Below are positions 38,512-48,145 of a stretch of DNA of 64,000 bases, piece by piece. The position numbers and the translations under genes are program-made. Under the pieces are notes generated by a model that was not told the DNA's origin, did no database searches, and saw only the letters and a list, made by a program, of their open reading frames with translations. Source of the stretch: Colwellia psychrerythraea (GTDB lineage Bacteria; Pseudomonadota; Gammaproteobacteria; Enterobacterales; Alteromonadaceae); NCBI RefSeq assembly GCF_000764225.1, contig NZ_JQED01000015.1, positions 62,001 to 126,000 on the forward strand, written 5' to 3'. The stretch's first letter is position 1. Every line of letters starts with the position of its first letter.

Positions 38512-38607
38512 GCGGGTTTGGCGGAATTGAGAAATCGATGACGCGCTACTTTTTTTTATAGAGAGTAGGTTCCAGTATTGCAAGATGTGAGAGCTCAAGT
38601 CTCTTTA
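38512..38607 (+). pseudogene. tRNA-Leu pseudogene 1
   Basis: The sequence begins like the intact tRNA-Leu (GCGGGTTTGGCGGAATTG) but has extra bases in the D-arm region, an altered anticodon arm with a long T run, and a T-arm that breaks off into TTTAAAAACTTGAATG instead of the acceptor strand and CCA. It cannot form a working tRNA. Confidence 0.8.
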
Positions 38608-38623
38608 AAAACTTGAATGTAAT

Positions 38624-38708
<85 letters not shown>

Positions 38709-38750
38709 TTACAAAGCAACTTTGTTGCACGTAAAAAGTAAGTACATTGC

Positions 38751-38825
38751 AGGGATATAGCCAAGCGGTAAGGCAGCGGGTTTTGATCCCGTCATTCAGA
38801 GGTTCAAATCCTCTTATCCCTGCCA
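38751..38825 (+). tRNA. tRNA-Gln (UUG), copy 1
   Basis: A 75-nt cloverleaf with encoded CCA. The anticodon loop TTTTGAT gives TTG; acceptor AGGGATA pairs with TATCCCT. Confidence 0.95.
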
Positions 38826-38889
38826 CTTTTTATTACCATTGTTAATTCAATGTTTAATAAAAAGTCTGCAATGTCACTTATTATCCTGG

Positions 38890-38964
38890 AGGGATATAGC
38901 CAAGCGGTAAGGCAGCGGGTTTTGATCCCGTCATTCAGAGGTTCAAATCCTCTTATCCCTGCCA
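38890..38964 (+). tRNA. tRNA-Gln (UUG), copy 2
   Basis: Identical over its 75 nt to copy 1 at 38751. The two are separated by 64 bp, showing a recent duplication or gene conversion. Confidence 0.95.
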
Positions 38965-38984
38965 TTTTTTTCTAAAAAATGGTA

Positions 38985-39058
38985 TACAGAGCCAAGTCTC
39001 TTTAAACCTTGAATGTATGTTCCAACATCGCAAGATGTCAGAGTTTCAAGTCTCTTTA
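38985..39058 (+). pseudogene. tRNA-Leu 3' fragments
   Basis: Two partial pieces of tRNA-Leu lie here: a T-arm scrap near 38989-39002, and from about 39018 a fragment with the anticodon 3' strand, the variable arm (ATCGCAAGATGT) and a T-arm ending in TCTCTTTAAAA. Both lack acceptor strands. Confidence 0.65.
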
Positions 39059-39072
39059 AAAACTAAATGTAT

Positions 39073-39157
<85 letters not shown>

Positions 39158-39190
39158 TTTAAAAACTCTAGAAAATCCAAAACACTCCCT

Positions 39191-39233
39191 ACTATCTAAT
39201 TATAGGTGCCCACTTATAGCAGATAGTTTTTTT
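39191..39233 (+). terminator. Terminator-like hairpin between tRNA-Leu and tRNA-Met
   Basis: ACTATCT/AGATAGT form the outer stem and TATAGGTG/CACTTATA the inner one, followed by a run of T. The next tRNA starts only 12 bp later, leaving no room for a promoter. Confidence 0.7.
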
Positions 39234-39244
39234 GTGTTTGTAAT

Positions 39245-39321
39245 GGCTACATAGCTCAGTTGGTTAGAGCACATCACTCATAATGATGGGGTCCCAGGTT
39301 CGAGTCCCGGTGTAGCCACCA
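39245..39321 (+). tRNA. tRNA-Met (CAU), elongator, copy 2
   Basis: Identical to copy 1 at 38371 over 77 nt. It lies just behind a terminator-like hairpin, so its transcription depends on read-through or processing. Confidence 0.93.
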
Positions 39322-39364
39322 TTTTCCTATCAAAGTAAAACTTCCCTCTAAGAAAATAATACAC

Positions 39365-39457
39365 TTTTGGCGGAATTAGTAGACGCGCTGCTTATGTTAG
39401 GAAAGTACGGTTCCAGTATCGCAAGATGTGAGAGTTCAAGTCTCTTGACCCGCACCA
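39365..39457 (+). pseudogene. tRNA-Leu pseudogene 2
   Basis: The 3' half is intact including CCA, but the 5' acceptor strand is replaced (ACACTTT in place of GCGGGTT) and the anticodon arm is rearranged (CTGCTTATGTTAGGAAAGTACGG). No cloverleaf with a pairing acceptor stem can form. Confidence 0.8.
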
Positions 39458-39490
39458 TTTAAAAACTCTAGAAAATCCAAAACACTTCCT

Positions 39491-39533
39491 ACTATCTAAT
39501 TATAGGTGCCCACTTATAGCAGATGGTTTTTTT
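39491..39533 (+). terminator. Second terminator-like hairpin
   Basis: Duplicate of the hairpin at 39191, with one change (AGATGGT) that keeps a T-G pair, again followed by a T run and tRNA-Met 12 bp later. Confidence 0.65.
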
Positions 39534-39544
39534 GTGTTTGTAAT

Positions 39545-39621
39545 GGCTACATAGCTCAGTTGGTTAGAGCACATCACTCATAATGATGGGGTACCAGGTT
39601 CGAGTCCCGGTGTAGCCACCA
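39545..39621 (+). tRNA. tRNA-Met (CAU), elongator, copy 3 (variant)
   Basis: Same as copies 1 and 2 except C to A at 39593, at the end of the variable loop (position 48 in standard numbering). Position 48 normally pairs with G15 (Levitt pair), so this copy may fold less well. Confidence 0.85.
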
Positions 39622-40018
39622 CTTTTACGTTAGTAGAAATGCACTCAAATATATGGTCTATCTTCTTTAAAAAATCAAAGATTACTTCAAATTTACTTTA
39701 AATAGTAAGCCATGGTTAATGATTCGTTATAAATAACTAGTCATATAAATAAAAATGTCGAAGCTATTCCCGTAATGTAATTATCTTAGAAATAAGGTTG
39801 TCAGGATATTCCCTCCCCCTTCCAAGCGGCACTCAAGTCCTATACTGGCGAAAAGATTGTTGTAAGTCGAATAAGATTAATAAGTGATGACAATATAAGA
39901 GTCTCGTAACCTTATTCACAGAAGACACTCCCTTAAAGCTTATTTGTCTTCATGTTGTATAGAGTGAGGGTTCAACTCCCCCGAGCATTTACTTCTTACT
40001 TAATCAGAAATGATATGT
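39622..40018. other. Noncoding gap after the tRNA array
   Basis: No gene is evident. A T-arm-like scrap (GAGGGTTCAACTCCC, around 39965-39980) just before ubiF may be a further tRNA remnant, but the stem has a mismatch and nothing else of a tRNA is left. Confidence 0.35.
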
Positions 40019-41224
40019 CTATAACCCACATGCATAAGCCAGTGCTTTATTTTTTATGCTCGTGTTTAGCACAGGCACTTTGTTAACGGCCAGCAATGCT
40101 AAATTACGGGCGGCTTTGATAAGTGGTGAAGGATGACTAAAGCCAACATATAACGCGTCCATGGTGGACATCATAAGTAAATTATCTTTACGTCTCATTT
40201 TTTCATAACGGGCTAGAACAACCTCATCATGCCAGGCTTCACCATGACTAATTGCTTCAGCAATAACATGCTGCAACGCAAGCACATCTTTAAAGCCTAA
40301 ATTAACGCCCTGTCCAGCCATTGGATTGATAGTATGGGCTGCATCACCTAATAACAATATGCGCTTATGTTGATAGGTATTTGCATGTCTGCGTGTGAGA
40401 GAGAAATCCCCCTTACTCAGTACTTTTATATTGCCTAATTGTTTAGGAAAACACTTAAGTATTTCATGCTCTAGTTGGCTATTTGATAATGCTGCTAACC
40501 GTGTAATTTCATCACGTTGATGATACCAAACTAGCGAAGCATAACCACCTAATGAGCTTTCTCCTGGCAGTGGTAAAAAGGCGACAGGTCCTGTAGGAGA
40601 GAATTTCTGCCAAGTAATATCTTGCTGACACAATGAGGTTTCAATATTAATCAACATGGCTGATTGCTGATAATCCCAGCCTGTCATACCAATAGCAGAC
40701 ATTTGCCTTACTTTTGATTGAGCGCCATCAGCGCCAATGACAAGCTTTGCTGTTATCACGCTATTAGATAAAGTTAATGTTACTTTGTTATCACCAGTGT
40801 TATCGTCTTGGTTTAGGGAAAGTAAACTTTCTGGACAGTATGTATGAATATTGCTCATCGATTCCATTCGTTGCCATAAGGCAAGTTGAATTAATCGGTT
40901 TTCTGCAATATCTCCAAGGTGTGACTGTTCAATGTTGTCGGCATTAAATTCCGTGTAAGCACGCTCATGCTCCCAAACCCCCAAGCGTTTGTATGGACAA
41001 CTGCGCCATTGTTGCACTTGTTGCCATGCACCAACTTGATTGAGTAAATTTTGTGAAGCGAGTGAAATAGCTGATACACGTAGGTCTAATGGTTGTTCAG
41101 CACTAAAGTCTTTAGGGGGGAATTTTTCCACCACGGCCACTTTTAAACCAAGCTGTGCTATGGTTAACGCACTTGCAGCGCCAACCATACCACCACCAAC
41201 AACCACACAATCAAAATGTTCCAT
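40019..41224 (-). CDS. ubiF: 3-demethoxyubiquinol 3-hydroxylase
   Basis: UbiF is an FAD monooxygenase in ubiquinone synthesis. The 401-aa protein has the N-terminal dinucleotide motif VVGGGMVGAA, the family motif LVIGADGAQSKVRQM, and GDAAHTINPMAGQGVNLGFK. It matches E. coli UbiF more than UbiH or UbiI, for example LDLRVSAISLASQNLL and the C-terminal KNKALAYACGL. It lies beside the Met/Leu/Gln tRNA array exactly as in E. coli. Confidence 0.92.
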   Translation of the reverse strand: MEHFDCVVVGGGMVGAASALTIAQLGLKVAVVEKFPPKDFSAEQPLDLRVSAISLASQNLLNQVGAWQQVQQWRSCPYKRLGVWEHERAYTEFNADNIEQSHLGDIAENRLIQLALWQRMESMSNIHTYCPESLLSLNQDDNTGDNKVTLTLSNSVITAKLVIGADGAQSKVRQMSAIGMTGWDYQQSAMLINIETSLCQQDITWQKFSPTGPVAFLPLPGESSLGGYASLVWYHQRDEITRLAALSNSQLEHEILKCFPKQLGNIKVLSKGDFSLTRRHANTYQHKRILLLGDAAHTINPMAGQGVNLGFKDVLALQHVIAEAISHGEAWHDEVVLARYEKMRRKDNLLMMSTMDALYVGFSHPSPLIKAARNLALLAVNKVPVLNTSIKNKALAYACGL

Positions 41225-41356
41225 ACTTTAATGTTCGCAACAATATAGGAATAGAGCTGCATTTTACCCAAGGCAGCGAGTAATTTCGACCGATTTATTG
41301 TTTAATTAATTTGTAACCATTCTGTCTGACGATGCGGAGTTTAGGTGGAAAAATTA

Positions 41357-44300
41357 TTAAGTTGACCATGTAGGCAACCTACCCACCTGTTGACACAAGG
41401 TAATGAATTCTGATGACATTATAGGTTTAGAGATAAAGTACCCTTGCCCATAATCACAGCCTAATGAGCGAAGGTAGTCATAATGTTGTTTGGTTTCTAT
41501 ACCTTCACCTACCAGTTTTAACGATAGACTATGGCCAATTAATACGACAGCTTCAACCAAACTTGCATCGGTTTTATCATCAATAGATCCGGCAATAAAA
41601 GAGCGATCTATCTTCATGACATCGATAGGGAAATGTTTTAGATAACTTAATGAGGAGTAACCCGTACCAAAATCATCCATGTATATGGCAACACCTAAAT
41701 CACGAATATCTTGCAAAGTAGTCATCATTTCTTGTGAGTTATCCATCAATAAACTTTCAGTTATCTCTACTTTCAAGTTTGATGGCGAAATATCATTATC
41801 TTTCAGTGCTTCTTTTATTATATCTTTTATTGGTGTTTTACTTGTTTGTTTGCATTGGCGACTAGAGACATTAACAGCGACTTGTAATGCTAGACCAAGA
41901 CTTTGCCAATGCTTTAAGTCAGCACAGGCTTGCTCAATCACCCATTGCCCAATAGGTTCAATTAGCCCAGCTTCTTCTGCCACTTCGATAAAACTATCAG
42001 GATATATTAATCCTTTACTTGGATGCTGCCAGCGAATGAGTGCTTCAGCGCCAATAATTTCACCATTACTTAATGATACGACCGGCTGATAGTGTAAAAC
42101 AAATTCACGCTGCTTAATGGCTTGTCTTAACGCTTGCTCAATATGCATTCGACGACTAACAGCTTCATTCATGTTCTTAGTAAAAAATTGATAGGTATTA
42201 CGACCGGCAGCCTTCGCTTGATACATCGCAGTATCGGCATTCTTAAGGAGTAATTCAACACTGTTACCATCTTCTGGGCCAACGGTAACACCTATGCTCG
42301 CAGATACTACAGCTTCATTGCTTTCGGTTAAGTGAAATGGCATAGATAGACTAGTCAGAATACTTTTAACAATACGTTCAATGGCAAAACGGTTAGACAG
42401 GCCTACTAATAAAACAACAAATTCATCACCACCGAATCGTGCTACCGTATCTTTGTCACGGATACAATTACGTAAACGGATTGCCGCCAACTTCAATAAA
42501 TCATCTCCACTGCTGTGGCCCCAAGTATCATTAACAAATTTAAATCGATCTAAATCTATAAATAATAAGGCAACATCACGACTCCCCTCTAGCTCCCCAT
42601 TCAATTTATTGTGTAACCTTTCGATGCATAAATCACGATTAGGTAATCCTGTTAGTGAGTCATAATTCGCTTGTAACCAAATATCTTCCTCATACTTTTT
42701 ATGCTTAGTGATATCTGAAAAGAGGCTAATGTATTGAAGCGGCTTTTTATCTTGATCTCTCACCACAGAAATGGCTAAAAATTCAGGATATATTTCACCA
42801 TTCTTTCTTTTATTCCATATTTCACCCTGCCAACTATTCTCTTGCTCAAGTGATTGCCACATCTTTTGATAGAAGTGATTGTCATGCTTACCTGAATTTA
42901 AAATATTAGGTGATTTACCTAAGACTTCTTCGGCGCTAAAGCCACTAATGTGACAAAAAGCAGGATTAACGGTTTCTATCTTATTATTAGCGTCCGTGAT
43001 CATAATGGCTTCTGAAGCATATTTGAAAACTGCAGCCGAAATTTTCTGCTCACCTTCAGATTTACTGCGCTCGGTTAGCATATGATTGAACGCTATTACC
43101 ATATCGGTAAGTTCATCATTTCCTTTTACTTTTAACGGTTGATTAAACTTATGCTCAACCTCCATTGTTGTCATTGAAGTGCTAATATATTTAATTTTTG
43201 CAACAATGCGTCTAACCACGAAGAAAGAGCAATATAAAGTAGTGATAAAGATCAAAATGAATGTCGTTATGTATACCACTAAACTACCAATCGCTTTTTG
43301 CTCTTCATTATTGGCCAGAGTTTGCATTTCAGAACGAATATGATTGCTTATTGCTCTAAATTCATCAATGCGTAATGAAGACAAATGCCACCATTGCTCT
43401 GTATCTATACCTACATCATTTTGTTGTAGTTGTTTAATTGCAGCGACGGCTTGGCTATCATCAATGCGGATTTCCTCATCTATTTGCTCAGCATGCCTTC
43501 CTTTGTCTCTAGACATTTTTGCTAATAAAATGTGCTCATGGTAACGATTTAAAGTCTGCCCAATAACCTCAACCGCTTGTTTGTCATTATCTGTTAAGTT
43601 GGCAATATCATTAAATGATGTTAGATAGTATTGGCTTGAAGATAGCCGAGTTAAGAAACTATCAAAGTAATTCGATTCACCTCTTAACACATAATTTTTA
43701 AAATCATGTATTAAGCCGCCATAACCAATTTCACGTTCAAGTTGTGCCAGTTGCTCAGCACGTATTAATCTTTCATTGAGTAGTTCTCTAATGATTAATA
43801 CTTGCTGGTTGTTAGCTGAATTAAGCTGTCGTTGTAACCATAATTGGTGATGTGATTTTGACACGGAAAAAAAGTTATTGATGAGCTCTGTTTGTGCATT
43901 TCCATAGGTAATAATTTGTTGGAGCTGGCTGGCGTATAGCTGTTTGGTGTTGAGCAAAGCATTTAAAGCACCACGCTCTTGCCCTGATTTCTCTTGTAAT
44001 CTGAGCAAATTAAGAAAGTCGATATTGTCTCGATTTTGTTCCGTGCTTTTAAGGTTTACTTGTACTTGTGATATTAAACGTAATAGATCTTCATTGAACT
44101 GGGAATAGTAAGCAAAATAATTTTGACTCTCAGAGTTATCAATTTCGTTACGTGTTTGTGATAGTCCCTTAATACTTACAAAAATATCTTTTAATACATC
44201 ATTTATTACTTGTTGTGTCGCAATAGTATTAAGCTCTAGTTTTGTTAATTCAATACGTTGGATGAACTTAATAGTATGTTCTATACGCAAATCAGTTTGT

Positions 44301-44572
44301 AATCTTTGCTGTTGTAGCTGACTTAACTTTTTCTGTTCAATCTGCTCAATAACACCCGCAGATAAACCTCGCTCTTTTTGTAATTCATAGATTAAATCAT
44401 CAATTTCACTTGAAATCTCTATCGATAAAATAGCTTTACGCGCCAGTTTTATTTCCTCTAAATAATCACTGGCATGATTAAGCCCAAAGCTTAAAATGAT
44501 AAGCCAAGGAAGCAATAAAAACGTTTTTAGCCGCGCACGAATACTAAAATGACAAGCAAACTTTTGAAACAT
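41357..44572 (-). CDS. NIT-HAMP-PAS-GGDEF-EAL c-di-GMP protein
   Basis: A membrane signalling protein of 1071 aa. After an N-terminal membrane segment comes a long helical periplasmic region starting IEISSEIDDLIYELQKERGL, as in nitrate/nitrite-sensing (NIT) domains, then a second segment near 430-455, HAMP, PAS (about 515-635), GGDEF at 714-718 with an RDKD inhibitory site before it, and EAL at 843-845 with DDFGTGYSS. Both catalytic motifs are intact, so it could make and degrade c-di-GMP. It is divergent from the gene at 44758. Confidence 0.9.
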   Translation of the reverse strand: MFQKFACHFSIRARLKTFLLLPWLIILSFGLNHASDYLEEIKLARKAILSIEISSEIDDLIYELQKERGLSAGVIEQIEQKKLSQLQQQRLQTDLRIEHTIKFIQRIELTKLELNTIATQQVINDVLKDIFVSIKGLSQTRNEIDNSESQNYFAYYSQFNEDLLRLISQVQVNLKSTEQNRDNIDFLNLLRLQEKSGQERGALNALLNTKQLYASQLQQIITYGNAQTELINNFFSVSKSHHQLWLQRQLNSANNQQVLIIRELLNERLIRAEQLAQLEREIGYGGLIHDFKNYVLRGESNYFDSFLTRLSSSQYYLTSFNDIANLTDNDKQAVEVIGQTLNRYHEHILLAKMSRDKGRHAEQIDEEIRIDDSQAVAAIKQLQQNDVGIDTEQWWHLSSLRIDEFRAISNHIRSEMQTLANNEEQKAIGSLVVYITTFILIFITTLYCSFFVVRRIVAKIKYISTSMTTMEVEHKFNQPLKVKGNDELTDMVIAFNHMLTERSKSEGEQKISAAVFKYASEAIMITDANNKIETVNPAFCHISGFSAEEVLGKSPNILNSGKHDNHFYQKMWQSLEQENSWQGEIWNKRKNGEIYPEFLAISVVRDQDKKPLQYISLFSDITKHKKYEEDIWLQANYDSLTGLPNRDLCIERLHNKLNGELEGSRDVALLFIDLDRFKFVNDTWGHSSGDDLLKLAAIRLRNCIRDKDTVARFGGDEFVVLLVGLSNRFAIERIVKSILTSLSMPFHLTESNEAVVSASIGVTVGPEDGNSVELLLKNADTAMYQAKAAGRNTYQFFTKNMNEAVSRRMHIEQALRQAIKQREFVLHYQPVVSLSNGEIIGAEALIRWQHPSKGLIYPDSFIEVAEEAGLIEPIGQWVIEQACADLKHWQSLGLALQVAVNVSSRQCKQTSKTPIKDIIKEALKDNDISPSNLKVEITESLLMDNSQEMMTTLQDIRDLGVAIYMDDFGTGYSSLSYLKHFPIDVMKIDRSFIAGSIDDKTDASLVEAVVLIGHSLSLKLVGEGIETKQHYDYLRSLGCDYGQGYFISKPIMSSEFITLCQQVGRLPTWST

Positions 44573-44757
44573 TACAATAGAGCTACTTATTTTAGGTAAA
44601 GAGAGTAATTAGGCGTATTGAACGGATGCTACCATACCTAGTCAAAAACAAATTTGTTCGATATCAATATAGTCAGACAATGCTTGTATACTCTGACACT
44701 TCAGCTATAGTAAAGAGCCAAGACATTGAAATTAAATGTAATTATTAAGGAAGTCTT

Positions 44758-45231
44758 ATGTCTACAGTATTACGCAAGCCCCCCACAACTCGAAATAGTG
44801 AAGAAAAACGTATAAGTAAAGACATCAATTTAATTTATGATTTCACCGAAAAGCCTAATAGGACTAATTTAAAAGCACATAGTGATAGAGCCGTTGTGGC
44901 TAAACTTCGTGCTGATTTAGTATTACCTAACAATAAAATTCTAACCGTAGATATAGATTTTGATAGTACAAGCGGCTACCATGACAATACTATGGTGGTT
45001 ATGGATGACTTTGGTGTTGAGATGTTAGTCACGGCCTTCGCAGTAAAATACGGTCAGCAATTTGCTGATAAAATATCTAACGCTTGGGCAGAAAAAAATC
45101 ATCAAAATGATCCGCGTAAACCCACTTACTTATTGGTACAAAAGCCAACCACTCACGATGGCTTGCCGCAAGTTTTTGTTGCCTGTGGAGAAAAGGAACA
45201 CAATAAAACTAAACCACAAAGTATCGTTTAA
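44758..45231 (+). CDS. Hypothetical protein upstream of the propeller sensor
   Basis: I do not recognise this 157-aa protein. It has no signal peptide or membrane segment, a charged N-terminus, and a central VDIDFDSTSGYHDNTMVVMD stretch. AAGGAAG precedes the ATG. It ends 16 bp before the propeller sensor, so the two are probably co-transcribed and may be translationally coupled. It shares a 185-bp divergent promoter region with the c-di-GMP gene on the other strand. Confidence 0.6.
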   Translation: MSTVLRKPPTTRNSEEKRISKDINLIYDFTEKPNRTNLKAHSDRAVVAKLRADLVLPNNKILTVDIDFDSTSGYHDNTMVVMDDFGVEMLVTAFAVKYGQQFADKISNAWAEKNHQNDPRKPTYLLVQKPTTHDGLPQVFVACGEKEHNKTKPQSIV

Positions 45232-45247
45232 CACCCAACTAAATAGA

Positions 45248-47995
45248 ATGTTCAAGGCTAAGTTTTCTATACTTCTAGTGCTTAGCCTCTTATGCATTAG
45301 CTTTTTAAGTGAAGCCAATAATGTCTCATCAATCAAAACCCTAAGTAATGTTAATAAGATACTCCAAGACAAAGACGGTTTTATCTGGTTAGCTGGTCAA
45401 CAAGGCTTAACGCGTTTTGATGCCAATAGTAATGTTACTTTTTCGCTCAGCAATCAAGAATGGCCTATGCCATATTCTTGGATACATAATATGAGCCTGA
45501 TTGACGACAAGCTATTACTTGCCACTGAAACTCACGGTTTATGGCTATTTCACACTCAAACCGGTACGGTAAAGAAAATTCCTGTCGATATCCCCAAGCA
45601 GAATCATTTTGATGCAGTAATGTTTAAAGATGAGTATTACATCAACGTACCAGATAAGTTGTATCGGTATAATCCAAGTACTACAGAAACGATTGTTATT
45701 GAGAGTAATATTAGTATCGATCATCTTGTTCATAATCAAGAGCACCTGTACATAGCTAATGAAGAAGGTTTATTTCAACTACAAGATAACCGCCTTGTTA
45801 ATATTCTTAATGAACCCATCACGGCATTAAAGGCTTTGACTAATGCAGTAATAGCCATAACAGCCAACAATATATATCGTTTTTCAGATGACGGTACAAT
45901 ATCGAGTATCAAGCATGATGAGACCATCTACGGACTAACTAAAGCATTTGATAGTGATGACTTCTTTACAGTAAACAAGAAAAATACTATCAGCAAATAT
46001 AACGGACTGAGCCTTGCAAAAATTCCTCATCATTATGGGCAAAGTAAAACGTTACGTATTAGGGACATGTTTCATGATGCCTCAGGTGTTTTATGGTTAG
46101 TAAGTAATCAAGGTGTTGAGCAAGTTAATGAAGACTACATAACCAATCATGAAGTTATTTTTGATATACCAATCAATGCAAATGAAATAAAGTTCTTTGA
46201 CAATGAGATTATTATTGGTAGCTACGGTGCTGGTTTACAAAACTTCTTAAAGCCTGTATTCAAACAAAGTGTAAATACTGGTTTTACTAAAAAAGGCTTG
46301 AAAATATTTGACGCAATAGAGGTAGATAAAAGTCTCTATATCGCAAGTTTAGATGGTTTATGGCGCTATGATAAAAACCAAGGTAAAGTGACTAAACTAA
46401 ATATTATCGCTGATCAACTAGTCTTAAAACTTAGACATAAAAACAATTTACTCTACATAGCTACCAATTATGATGGCCTTTATATCTATGACTTAGCTAG
46501 TGAAAAAATGATTAATCATGTCGATGTTAATAATGGCTTGTTGAGTCCTGAGATAATTGATGTCCTCACGTTAAATAATGGCACGGTATGGATTGCAAAT
46601 AGCAGACACATTAGCATTTACCAACAGACCACCAATGTGCTCACAACAATTAATTCACCAAATAAAAGCAAAGTGGTTTCATTTGTCCTAGTTGATAACA
46701 AAATTTTTGCTTCAACACTTGGTGACGGCATTTTGGTGTTTAATCAACAAGGTGATTTGTTAGCTCAGCTATATAAGGATCATAGCTTCACCGAAATGAT
46801 AGTAATTAATGGTGATGTATGGGTATCTGGTCAACCAGGTTTATACCGTATATCAGCTAAAAACTACCAAGTAACCATGATAGAGAATACCCAGCAGTAC
46901 TCTTTTGTCAGCAGTATGTTAGTTAAAGATGACACGCTTTATGCCATTCATTACAGTGGTATTCTGGCGCTAGATCTATCTGAACAAAAACAATTTAATC
47001 CAAATGTTATCATTAGTAAAACTACAATTTCAGGTAAAGCTAAATTACTTAATAAATCAATCGAAATAGATAGTGGCAATGATGTCATCACGCTTGACTT
47101 AGCCAGTTTAGACTTTCGCCCTGGCCTTGCAAAAAAATACCAATATCGAATTAATAATAGCCAATGGCAACAAATAAGTAATAATCAACTAACCTTAACG
47201 GGGCTAGCGTCTGGACATTATAACGTCGAGATTATGGCAACCAATAGCTTAGGTCATTGGAGTGACGTAATAGCCTATACTGAAATTGATGTTGCCTACC
47301 CTTGGTACTGGACGATCGAATTAAAAATTTTTTACATCATCATAGCTTTATTTACCGTGTTGTTGACATCTTGGTTACTGTTTTTACGTACTAAATCAAT
47401 TAAAAACATTCACAGCTTACTCAAAGATGACATGAAAAATTGCGGTCGGATTATGAAAACTATACAACGTAATTTGCAACTAACGTCTACGTCACTAGCC
47501 AGTAATGAAATAGAACATAGTAAACAATTAATTGAAAAGAGCTTAGTGATGCTTAAAGAAAGCCTTGATTCACAGGAGCCTGATAGTCTTAGTGGCAAAG
47601 AGTTAAGTGTCGCAATCCCTTTTTTAGCGGACTATGTTCAAAATAAGTACGAAGTTAAATTACACTGTACTCTTGATGATAAAATCGATAGTTTGAAATA
47701 CGAGCTACGGTCTGATATTTATAAAGTCATCTTTGAAGCACTTATATCAGGCATTTTCAAAAGTGATGTGAAAAATTTCAAACTGACATTACAAGAGGTC
47801 AAGAAAAAATTATGGCTGTCGATTAATAGCGACAGTGATTCTTTTAACCAACTCAATAGTCGGATCAACTTCGATCTTGCAAGCTACACTATTCGTCAAA
47901 TTACGAACAAACACCATGCCTCAATGAATACTTTTGAAAATGATGACGGCAGTAGTCAACTTGTTATTAGCTTTCCATTAATGACCTTAGATTAG
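45248..47995 (+). CDS. Periplasmic two-component propeller sensor with degenerate kinase end
   Basis: From the ATG at 45248 the 915-aa protein has a signal peptide (FSILLVLSLLCISFLSEA), then 14 or so blades of regulator-propeller type (NKILQDKDGFIWLAGQQGLT), a Y_Y_Y domain near 640-710 (KKYQYRINNSQW), a membrane helix (IIIALFTVLLTSWLLFL), and about 200 cytoplasmic residues. These align loosely with a HisKA_3-HATPase module, but the phosphoacceptor His is missing, the N-box Asn is Ser (EALISGIF), and no DxGxG is present. It should be a sensor without kinase activity. No output gene is adjacent. Confidence 0.8.
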   Translation: MFKAKFSILLVLSLLCISFLSEANNVSSIKTLSNVNKILQDKDGFIWLAGQQGLTRFDANSNVTFSLSNQEWPMPYSWIHNMSLIDDKLLLATETHGLWLFHTQTGTVKKIPVDIPKQNHFDAVMFKDEYYINVPDKLYRYNPSTTETIVIESNISIDHLVHNQEHLYIANEEGLFQLQDNRLVNILNEPITALKALTNAVIAITANNIYRFSDDGTISSIKHDETIYGLTKAFDSDDFFTVNKKNTISKYNGLSLAKIPHHYGQSKTLRIRDMFHDASGVLWLVSNQGVEQVNEDYITNHEVIFDIPINANEIKFFDNEIIIGSYGAGLQNFLKPVFKQSVNTGFTKKGLKIFDAIEVDKSLYIASLDGLWRYDKNQGKVTKLNIIADQLVLKLRHKNNLLYIATNYDGLYIYDLASEKMINHVDVNNGLLSPEIIDVLTLNNGTVWIANSRHISIYQQTTNVLTTINSPNKSKVVSFVLVDNKIFASTLGDGILVFNQQGDLLAQLYKDHSFTEMIVINGDVWVSGQPGLYRISAKNYQVTMIENTQQYSFVSSMLVKDDTLYAIHYSGILALDLSEQKQFNPNVIISKTTISGKAKLLNKSIEIDSGNDVITLDLASLDFRPGLAKKYQYRINNSQWQQISNNQLTLTGLASGHYNVEIMATNSLGHWSDVIAYTEIDVAYPWYWTIELKIFYIIIALFTVLLTSWLLFLRTKSIKNIHSLLKDDMKNCGRIMKTIQRNLQLTSTSLASNEIEHSKQLIEKSLVMLKESLDSQEPDSLSGKELSVAIPFLADYVQNKYEVKLHCTLDDKIDSLKYELRSDIYKVIFEALISGIFKSDVKNFKLTLQEVKKKLWLSINSDSDSFNQLNSRINFDLASYTIRQITNKHHASMNTFENDDGSSQLVISFPLMTLD

Positions 47996-48145
47996 GTCAT
48001 TATGTTTAACTAAAACAAATTAATGCAGACATTTGTCTTATTCATTCGAAATTAGTTGTCAATTGGTATAAAATACGCCTCCTTTTATCTGTACGGGTCT
48101 TGTTTTAGCATTTCCGGTACGAATTCGTGTGCAAAGAGTGAAGTA

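Larger units (their letters stand above)
39409..39624 (+). repeat. Duplicated segment, unit 2
   Basis: Second copy of 39109-39324, offset by exactly 300 bp. It arose by tandem duplication across the tRNA-Leu 3' half and tRNA-Met. Confidence 0.85.

Noticed and set aside
45062..45247. Longer start for the propeller sensor overlapping the 157-aa gene
   Set aside because: The signal peptide begins at ATG 45248; the upstream codons overlap another gene in a different frame.
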